64,000 bases of DNA, from the NCBI RefSeq assembly GCF_007828835.1, contig NZ_VIVL01000001.1, positions 310,001-374,000 of the forward strand. Reading direction: 5' to 3'. The notes below the pieces were generated by a model. The model had not been told where the DNA came from and did no database searches. It saw nothing but the letters and a program-made list of their open reading frames with translations. The position numbers were made by a program, and so were the translations under genes. Of the stretch, positions 58,701 to 64,000 are shown piece by piece. The first letter of the stretch is position 1; every line of letters starts with the position of its first letter. The DNA comes from Variovorax beijingensis (GTDB taxonomy: Bacteria > Pseudomonadota > Gammaproteobacteria > Burkholderiales > Burkholderiaceae_C).

Positions 58701-59365
58701 CTGCCCGAAGAATCCGTGACGTTAACCACGAGGGTCTTTGTTCCTTGGCTCCAGTTGGTGCTTGAATTGGTCCACGCGGTAACGACACCGGTCAGCACTT
58801 TGGCATTTCTGCCGGAGCCCGAAGTTAATCTCAAGGTTTGACCAACGGCGAACATGTTCGCCGTATAGCTCGAATCCGTGAACTGAAAAGACTTGCTACC
58901 GGTGCCAACTGTGACCGATGCGGCGGTGATACTTCCGACGTTGGTGGAAACGTCGTTCAGATCATCGCTGCCTCCCGATCGCGCAAACCCGTCGGTCCAT
59001 GCGGACGCAAAAGAGGCGTTGTCGAATGCTTTGCCGGTGGAGTCTATTGGCGGCGAATAAGTCAGGGTGGGGTCATAGGCAACGCCATTACATTGGGCGC
59101 TGCGGTAGCCGAAGGCCCCCGTGCTGTTCATGTCGTCCGGCATGTGCGCACTGGCCATGCTGCCGGAGTTGTCCAGAATGAAAAGCAGGTTGGGTTTTGC
59201 CTTGACGTTGGGGCGCGTGGCCAGCGGCTCATCGAGGATCAGCGTATCTGCAGTGGCGGGCATTGATACCGCGCATGCGAGCACGGCCATGCCGGAGGAC
59301 AGCAGTACGGCAAACGCTCGGCGCGAGCCGGCGTGCCACCGGCGGTGGAAAGATGCATGAGACAT
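55721..59365 (-). CDS. pilY1: Type IV pilus tip/adhesin protein PilY1
   Basis: This 1214-residue secreted protein has a signal peptide ending near ATAD (about residue 40). A von Willebrand A-like domain follows, with MIDAS motif DNSGSM near residue 66. The C-terminal PilC/PilY beta-propeller (about 770-1130) contains the segments YVGANDGMLHAF, GYYALDITDP and FASGYNNGSDGG. GAGGAG precedes the start. PilY1 sits at the pilus tip, promotes extension, and in Pseudomonas takes part in surface sensing. The gene order with pilX, pilW, pilV and fimT upstream is the standard minor-pilin operon. Confidence 0.93.
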   Translation of the reverse strand: MSHASFHRRWHAGSRRAFAVLLSSGMAVLACAVSMPATADTLILDEPLATRPNVKAKPNLLFILDNSGSMASAHMPDDMNSTGAFGYRSAQCNGVAYDPTLTYSPPIDSTGKAFDNASFASAWTDGFARSGGSDDLNDVSTNVGSITAASVTVGTGSKSFQFTDSSYTANMFAVGQTLRLTSGSGRNAKVLTGVVTAWTNSSTNWSQGTKTLVVNVTDSSGSGNATSWAIARLGSIYYVYKGSQPKMDWKYSSTAVIQNTFYTECHYAVTDSAGRALFAPVVVTSTSAEAQNYANWYSYYRTRRLLMRTATGKAMQALDSSYRVGFTTISNTGVVTNSGFQDVDDFGDTQKETFYSKLYAATGTSNTPLRGALSKAGRYFAKKMSGQTYDPMQYSCQRNYALLSTDGYWNTGSETTSYGPLQLDGSSEVGQQDGTEARPMKDAGTSNTLADVAAYYYNTDLRTTGLGNCKSSASGSEQDVCSNNIVPAGRDTATSQHMTTFTIGLGVNGTLDYDRNYLTQTSGSYVDLVNGAANWPAPDISDSGGEATNIDDLWHAAVNGRGQYYSALNATALAEAISGVVNTIQEVSGTSSAASTSALELVAGDNNQVYKASYTTKKWSGDVEAFTLNGDTGAIGTTAVWSAKAKLNATPYANRKIYYRQPNTTTLRAFEWTNLDADGYGTYFSNLCSRTLVAVQCLNDATADEKAKINSGDNLVKFLRGDRTFESASTANGTTRALYRPRAGGVLGDIINGAPAYVGKPPFTYSDAGYSSFVVAKKDRKPMVYVGANDGMLHAFSAGGTDAGTERWAYVPSIVMPEMYRLADTSYESRHRYFVDGAPVIGDIKVGSDWKTILVGGLNKGGRGYYALDITDPESPKALWEFTDANLGLTFGNPVITKRKDGTWVVVFASGYNNGSDGGGGDGKGRLYVVNANTGVKVITGDIPTTAGTASDPSGLAKINTWIDDVSDNTSKRFYGGDLQGNLWRFDVDNLVLPNQGALLLAKFQVNATTPQPITTRPETVEVSGKPVIIVATGRYLGAADVEDTTQQTIYAVKDSLTDTGMGDVRTNIGMVKQTFTVSGNTATITKNPVNWTTNNGWWADLPHTGERVFTNLALQFGVLSVATGIPNGDACSSGGSSWRYFLNATDGSGSLVNAGELWSASSLIAGQSWVKLKDGSTIVVRPTTDGALRGESGGNPPGSGSNPLRTSWRELAD

Positions 59366-59402
59366 TGAACTGGACTCCTCGTGTCGCGAAACCGCGCACG
59401 TG

Positions 59403-60089
59403 CTAATAGAAATTGACGATGGTTTCGGTAAAGCCGGTGGTGCTGCGCGCACCGAGCACACGCACGACGATTCGGTAGTACGGTCCGCCCGTGGTGCTGA
59501 AGCGCGGCGTGGAATAGTCGATGAGTCCCCGCCCAGACGCCGCCGAGCCCCCCGCCATCGGCTGCGCGCAGCTGTTGTTGATGTCGTCGTTGGGATTGCC
59601 CTCACTGGCGCACAGCCGGAAGATCACGTAGCGCACGTTGTTGCTGCCGGCCACAGAGGCGGCCTTCACCGACTTCAGATCGCAGGAGCCAAAGGAGCCC
59701 GCTGCAGCATAGGAGCACTTCTTGTCCTGTTCATCGCTCCAGTCGACCAGTTTGCGATTCGCGACCGTTTGCTGCTGGCCGGTGACATCGACGGGTGCGT
59801 CCTTGGTCTTATCCGCCTTGAATTCCTTGGTGCTGGCGTAGTAGCCGCTTGCAGGTGCGTCGCTATTGAGACTGGCGGCGTTCGCTTTCAGCCATGCGAT
59901 GGCTTCACGGGCGGCCTGGTCGCCTGCCACAGTGGCGTCTTGCTTGAAGCCGATGTTGCCTAACACCAGGGCGCCGGTGTCCACAGAGCGAACCAGTGCC
60001 AGTGTTGCTAGCGACAGGGCCACCAGGGCCAGCAGCGCAAAAAGCAATGAGACGCCGCGTTGCGCGCGAAGGAGAGGTTGAAATTTCAT
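59403..60089 (-). CDS. pilX: Minor pilin PilX
   Basis: This 228-residue prepilin-like protein has a leader ending in AQRG (Gly 12) followed by VSLLFALLALVALS. Like other PilX proteins it lacks the Glu at position 5 that major pilins have. The C-terminal part has several cysteines. It overlaps pilW by four bases and lies 37 bp before pilY1. PilX forms part of the initiation complex at the pilus tip with PilV, PilW, FimT/U and PilY1. Confidence 0.88.
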   Translation of the reverse strand: MKFQPLLRAQRGVSLLFALLALVALSLATLALVRSVDTGALVLGNIGFKQDATVAGDQAAREAIAWLKANAASLNSDAPASGYYASTKEFKADKTKDAPVDVTGQQQTVANRKLVDWSDEQDKKCSYAAAGSFGSCDLKSVKAASVAGSNNVRYVIFRLCASEGNPNDDINNSCAQPMAGGSAASGRGLIDYSTPRFSTTGGPYYRIVVRVLGARSTTGFTETIVNFY

Positions 60090-61264
60090 GGCGTGGCTGC
60101 CGAGTTCCAGAGCATGTTGCGCAACGGCACGATGGTGTCGTAGACCTTGTATCGGTAGTGCTCCCAATCGGGAACGTGGCTGATCTTGAGTTCGACACAT
60201 TTGCTGGAGCCACAGGTTGTGGCACCGCTGACGGTGCTGTTGGGACCGACGTCCCACGAAGGCGCCTTGCTCGTGACAGCCTCCTTTTCGTACTGAGTAC
60301 TTCTCGTCACCACGGCAATGCGGATTGCCAAGACGTTCTTCCAGTCGGCAGCAGTGGTGGGTGCGACCGCGTCGTAACTGCTGACCTGGCCTGTTCCGGC
60401 CGCGGCCTTTCCGTACATCGCCTGCATGTTGACGATCTGCGGATAGAGCGACTCGGTTGCCGAAACAGCTTCGGCCGTGCGGGCCGTGACATCAAGGCTC
60501 TGCGCGGCGGCGTTGACCGAATATGTGTTGAACGACAGGCTTCCCATGTTCAACAGATAGCTCTTCTCGAGATAGCCGCTGTCCGGAAACACGCTGCCGC
60601 TGTTCCACTTGCTGGTGCCGCCTGCAACATGGGGCACGTGGTGTGAACCCAATGTGGTCTCGGTCGGTGTTGCCGCGCCGTCATCAGTTACGCTGAACAC
60701 CGAGCACCAGTTGTTGGCATCCCATTTGCCCTCGGCGGGAACGGCGATCATCAGGTCGCCGACAGCAACGCCGAAGGCCGACTTCACGGTGAACGAGTTG
60801 CCGGCCTTCGCGTGGTCCTTGGTCACTAACAAAGGCGCCGAGAAATTCGCCTTCCGACTTTGCAGCACGGTGATCTCGTCGGGCGCGCCATTGGCTCCGT
60901 CCTTGATCACTACTGGAGCGAGGATCGGGCTGAACGCAATCGCAGGAGTGGCGGCCGGTGCAGCAGGATCCTTGAAGCTGCCTTTGACCGCGCAGCCCAA
61001 GGCTTCGAGATTGCCGACGGCGCCATACCCTGCCATCTGGATGTCGCGCTGCAGCGTGTAGAGCGACAAGGCGCCGTTGACCTGGGCATCGCTACCCGAA
61101 GAAACAGTGCGTTTCTTGCCTTCGGCCAGCGAAGTCACTTCGGTGATGACGAGCACCGTGAGCATGCCCAGCACGAGTCCTACCATCAATTCGACAAGGG
61201 TGAAGCCGAGCGACGCGCGGGAAGTCTTCGAGCGAAAAAGGCGCGGAGGATGGATATGGGACAT
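60086..61264 (-). CDS. pilW: Minor pilin PilW
   Basis: This 392-residue prepilin has a 20-residue leader ending in SLG followed by FTLVELMVGLVLGM, with Glu at position 5. A long beta-rich C-terminal domain carries several cysteine residues. The length is typical of PilW, the largest minor pilin. It ends inside pilX and is preceded by pilV at two bases. Confidence 0.9.
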   Translation of the reverse strand: MSHIHPPRLFRSKTSRASLGFTLVELMVGLVLGMLTVLVITEVTSLAEGKKRTVSSGSDAQVNGALSLYTLQRDIQMAGYGAVGNLEALGCAVKGSFKDPAAPAATPAIAFSPILAPVVIKDGANGAPDEITVLQSRKANFSAPLLVTKDHAKAGNSFTVKSAFGVAVGDLMIAVPAEGKWDANNWCSVFSVTDDGAATPTETTLGSHHVPHVAGGTSKWNSGSVFPDSGYLEKSYLLNMGSLSFNTYSVNAAAQSLDVTARTAEAVSATESLYPQIVNMQAMYGKAAAGTGQVSSYDAVAPTTAADWKNVLAIRIAVVTRSTQYEKEAVTSKAPSWDVGPNSTVSGATTCGSSKCVELKISHVPDWEHYRYKVYDTIVPLRNMLWNSAATP

Positions 61265-61266
61265 GG

Positions 61267-61704
61267 TCAGCTCGCCGTCCGCAGTGCAATGGTGCTGCGT
61301 GTCACGTACCGGTGTGTCTCGCCGCCGGGCATAGACCACGACACCGTCACCGCCACGTCACCATTTGCAGCGACGGTGATGACGGCACCGCCGCCCGGCA
61401 GCACGCTTGTTACCTTGTTGCGCCATTCGAGGCAACTGGCCGCAGTGCAGGTGGTGGTACCTGCGAAGGACGAGAGATTGGCAATGTCCACCCACATGCG
61501 TCCAATGGCTTCACTGGCCAGGTTGGCAGCGTCCGCCCGCATTTTCGAGTCGGTTTGGGTGCGGGTCATGGTGCCTTGCAGGCCGACCAGACCAAGCACG
61601 CCAAGCATAAAGATCAGCATCGCAACGAGTACCTCGATGAGGGCCACGCCGCAGGTGCGGGAGGAGGGCTTTCGGCTCCGCCGAGCGTTGTGATGTACGT
61701 GCAT
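61267..61704 (-). CDS. pilV: Minor pilin PilV
   Basis: This 145-residue prepilin has a leader ending in TCG (Gly 19) followed by VALIEVLVAMLIFMLGVLG, with Glu at position 5 of the mature protein. Alternative starts further upstream would lengthen the leader beyond the norm. It lies between fimT and pilW. PilV works with the other minor pilins to start pilus assembly. Confidence 0.88.
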   Translation of the reverse strand: MHVHHNARRSRKPSSRTCGVALIEVLVAMLIFMLGVLGLVGLQGTMTRTQTDSKMRADAANLASEAIGRMWVDIANLSSFAGTTTCTAASCLEWRNKVTSVLPGGGAVITVAANGDVAVTVSWSMPGGETHRYVTRSTIALRTAS

Positions 61705-61711
61705 GGTGGTC

Positions 61712-62314
61712 TTACTTCGATTCAGCCGGGCACAGGCGCGGATCTGTGGTGGCTGTGCTGGGAACGCTGGGGTCGCACATGCGAACCGCCCCCGAGGCCG
61801 TGAGGTTGAGGCGCAGGTTGCGGTACCGCGTGCCATCCCGTGGGCCGGTCACGTCGATCTGCGTGATGAAGCTCCCTGCGGCGGAGACCACGCGGCCAAA
61901 GCTGTTGAAGGTGACGGTGTCGTTGTCCGCAGTGACCTTCACGCCGCCGCCGCCGTCTCCCAAGGCGCGTGTTTCGACGATCATGGGCGCGTCGGTCGTC
62001 GAAGGTGCACTGGCGCATTTGCCGACCGGAGAGGTCACGCTGATGACCCACGAGCCGCTTTCCGTGGAAAGCGCACAGGTGTTGTCCATTGCGCCCGAAT
62101 CGTTCAATGAAACGAGAAAGAAAGAGACGTTTTGGTTGCGCCGTATGGCTTCGCTGCGCGCGGCAAGGAGGCCGTTCTGCAGAGACTCGGTGGTGTTGCG
62201 GATGCGGCTGTTGTCCATCCATGTGCCGATGCTTGGCATGGCCAAGGCAAGAATCAATGCCAGCACCGCGATGGTGACGGCCAGCTCGACGATGGTGAAG
62301 CCTCGTTGCCTCAT
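61712..62314 (-). CDS. fimT: Type IV pilus minor pilin FimT/FimU (GspH family)
   Basis: This 200-residue prepilin has a very short leader (MRQRG) followed by FTIVELAVTIAVLALILA. The GspH/FimT C-terminal domain follows, with segments such as ARSEAIRRN near residue 55. FimT has been linked to DNA uptake and FimU to pilus initiation; the two cannot be told apart from sequence here. It is 7 bp upstream of pilV. Confidence 0.88.
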   Translation of the reverse strand: MRQRGFTIVELAVTIAVLALILALAMPSIGTWMDNSRIRNTTESLQNGLLAARSEAIRRNQNVSFFLVSLNDSGAMDNTCALSTESGSWVISVTSPVGKCASAPSTTDAPMIVETRALGDGGGGVKVTADNDTVTFNSFGRVVSAAGSFITQIDVTGPRDGTRYRNLRLNLTASGAVRMCDPSVPSTATTDPRLCPAESK

Positions 62315-62328
62315 GAAAAACCTGCTGC

Positions 62329-62820
62329 TCAACACGTGGTGCTCTTGGTGAGCCAGCAGGTCGCGGCTATCGTTGCACCCTTGAACTTCGTCGTGCCGCG
62401 TACGCCGGTTTCGTTGATGGTGTACACATGCCCGGTGACCGAACCGCTGATACCCGTCGCAGTGATGGTGTAGGCCTGGAAAGTCGCGCCGCTTGCCACG
62501 CAACTGAACGAAAAGTGCGTTCCGTCCACCGGGAATGTGTTCCAACCGGCCGCCGCCGCGTCGGACGCACATTTGTTGGCGGCGGTTCCATAGTTCCGGT
62601 TGTCCTGGTAGTACTGCTCCATCTTCGAGCGGTAGTCGGACAGGCGATTGAAGGCCTCAGGCAGCTGACCGCGGCGTACATAGTCGTTGTATGACGGCAC
62701 CGCGATCGCGGCCAGGATGGCAATGACTGCCACCACGATCATCACTTCGATCAGCGTGAAGCCGGACGAACCGCCCCGTGCCTGGACAGCGCGACGCAGA
62801 TAGCTTGCTTGTTTCTTCAA
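62329..62820 (-). CDS. pilE: PilE-like minor pilin
   Basis: This 163-residue prepilin has a 20-residue leader ending in SSG followed by FTLIEVMIVVAVIAILAAIAVPSYNDYVRRG, of which only the first ten residues are needed for recognition. The C-terminal region has a disulfide pair and ends in a Cys (KSTTC). This is the first gene of the minor-pilin operon and matches the PilE/ComP-type minor pilins at the end of pilY1 operons. It is divergent from the ligase gene by 157 bp. Confidence 0.88.
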   Translation of the reverse strand: MKKQASYLRRAVQARGGSSGFTLIEVMIVVAVIAILAAIAVPSYNDYVRRGQLPEAFNRLSDYRSKMEQYYQDNRNYGTAANKCASDAAAAGWNTFPVDGTHFSFSCVASGATFQAYTITATGISGSVTGHVYTINETGVRGTTKFKGATIAATCWLTKSTTC

Positions 62821-62977
62821 GAGACACCTTTCGGACCGATTCCGGGCCTTCCGCTAGAGGGCGGGCAACAGTTGTAGATAGTTGTCTAAGAATGTCTCTA
62901 AATGTGTTTTCCCGCAAAGCCGCTCGTCTCCCACCCGCCGCCATTCGTCGGCCCGCCCGTTCGTCACAATCGGCGGA

Positions 62978-64000
62978 ATGACTTCCCGCGCAGCGCCTGC
63001 CGAGGCCGCCGCTCTCTCGCCTAAAGCCGTCGGCGCCCTGCGTGCCGGGTTGGTCGCGTTCCCGTTTCTCTGCCCGCTCGTCGCCGGTCCCTCGGTCCAG
63101 GCTTGGCAGCTGCTGGCCACCTGGGTCTGCCTCGCGGCGATGCTTCTGGCCGTTCCTGTCGCCGTGCCGGCGCGCGGCATTTGGGCCTGGCTCGGCGCCG
63201 GAGCGGCAGCGGTCGTGCTTTTTTCCTCCCCGCATGCCACGGCCGCCGCATGGCTGCCCGCGGTGGTCGTGCTGGCAGCCATGGCGGCCGCAGCCTGCGT
63301 AGGAGCGGGCATGGCGCGCGGCGGGCCGGCCGTATCGGGGGCGTTGGCGGTGGGCGTGCTCGCAGCCGGCCTCGTCAGCGCGGTGCTCGGCCTGCTCCAG
63401 TACTACGGCCTGGCCGAGCCGCTGGTGCCCTGGACCACCACGCCCGCGCTGGGCCAGGCGTATGGCAACCTGCGCCAGCGCAACCAGTTCGCCACGCTGA
63501 TCAGCATGGCGCTGGTGGCGGCGCTCTGGATCCATGCGGTGCAGCCTTCGGCGCGCATTCGGCGCTGGCTGGCGGCGGCGGCGCTGCTGCTGTTGGTGGC
63601 CGCGGCGGCTTCCACCTCGCGCACCGGGCTGCTCCAGCTGCTGTCGATCGTGGGCGTTGCCGCCTTCATCGCGCGGCGGGAGCGCCGCGGCGTGCCGGCC
63701 GAGCACGCTGGCACGCTCTTCAGCCTGCCGCCGCCGCTGGTGCTGCTGGCGATGGTGCCGGTCTATTTCGCCATCGCCTGGCTGCTGCCGCAGCTTGCGG
63801 CGGGCGAGGTCGAGGGCATGATGCAGCGGCTGCAGGAGGGCGCGCCGGGCGACCACACGCGGATGATCCTCTGGCGCAACGTGCTCTCGCTGATTGCCGC
63901 GCATCCGCTCGCGGGCTGGGGTTGGGGCGAACTGGCCTTCGCGCACTACAGCACGCTGTACGACGGGCCGCGCTTCCCCGAGATCCTGGACAACGCGCAC
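62978..64000 (+). CDS. pglL: PglL-type O-oligosaccharyltransferase (cut at right edge)
   Basis: The frame is open from ATG 62978 to the window edge, giving 341 residues of a protein expected to have about 550-600. About nine hydrophobic segments are visible. The Wzy_C/PglL region has YGNLRQRNQFAT near residue 157, a TSRTG segment, and the HPLAGWGWGELAFAHY and DNAH motifs near the end. PglL enzymes move lipid-linked glycans onto pilin and other periplasmic proteins. It is divergent from the minor-pilin operon. Confidence 0.9.
   Translation, partial: MTSRAAPAEAAALSPKAVGALRAGLVAFPFLCPLVAGPSVQAWQLLATWVCLAAMLLAVPVAVPARGIWAWLGAGAAAVVLFSSPHATAAAWLPAVVVLAAMAAAACVGAGMARGGPAVSGALAVGVLAAGLVSAVLGLLQYYGLAEPLVPWTTTPALGQAYGNLRQRNQFATLISMALVAALWIHAVQPSARIRRWLAAAALLLLVAAAASTSRTGLLQLLSIVGVAAFIARRERRGVPAEHAGTLFSLPPPLVLLAMVPVYFAIAWLLPQLAAGEVEGMMQRLQEGAPGDHTRMILWRNVLSLIAAHPLAGWGWGELAFAHYSTLYDGPRFPEILDNAH

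Overview
The window looks like a chromosomal segment of a Gram-negative betaproteobacterium of the Comamonadaceae, most like Variovorax. This is inferred from the very high G+C coding sequence, several Bug-type (tripartite tricarboxylate) binding proteins, the gene complement around recA-recX and sucCD, a PglL-type glycosylation ligase next to type IV pilus genes, and short intergenic repeats typical of the family. No rRNA, tRNA, CRISPR array, prophage or transposase was seen. The two edge genes are cut: a pirin C-terminus at the left and a PglL-type ligase at the right.

Region 1 (about 0.8-17.6 kb, all plus strand) is a dense catabolic cluster. It holds a class II aldolase-like protein, a complete peptide-type ABC transporter (binding protein, two permeases, double ATPase), a hydroxyacid reductase, a class III aminotransferase, two acetylpolyamine-amidohydrolase/HDAC-type deacetylases, an EamA exporter and a GntR/FCD regulator. 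It ends with a kinase plus phospho-lyase pair resembling hydroxylysine kinase and 5-phosphohydroxylysine phospho-lyase, an M20 amidohydrolase and a Bug protein. Region 2 (17.6-18.05 kb) is non-coding, with a 15-bp tandem repeat and a large inverted repeat. Region 3 (18.0-24.5 kb) is a recognisable 4-hydroxyproline catabolic operon: deaminase, binding protein, 2-epimerase, three-part D-hydroxyproline dehydrogenase and GntR regulator. Regions 1 and 3 together suggest use of hydroxylated amino acids such as those released from collagen or hydroxyproline-rich proteins.

Region 4 (24.5-34.9 kb) is mixed: a desaturase, DbpA helicase, a second IF-1, a sugar-phosphate isomerase-like enzyme, a glutamine-amidotransferase-like hydrolase, an N-formylglutamate amidohydrolase, two Bug proteins and a LysR regulator. 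Region 5 (34.9-39.8 kb) has topoisomerase III with a C-terminal SWIB domain, divergent from a SET-domain protein with a lysine-rich tail, followed by birA. Region 6 (39.8-48.3 kb) is largely core: a TctDE-like two-component system, a MarR regulator, recA with a LexA box, recX, argC, sucCD and a TerC protein.

Region 7 (48.3-52.9 kb) is a signalling set: PP2C phosphatase, FHA protein, CHASE2 nucleotide cyclase and cyclic-nucleotide phosphodiesterase. It abuts region 8 (53-64 kb), the type IV pilus locus. There a major pilin with a sigma-54-like promoter ends in an Ala-Pro repeat, next to an AT-rich, histidine-containing membrane protein of unknown function. On the minus strand follow a minor pilin/PilY1 operon (pilE-like, fimT, pilV, pilW, pilX, pilY1) and a TonB-like protein; a PglL-type O-oligosaccharyltransferase lies divergently at the right edge.
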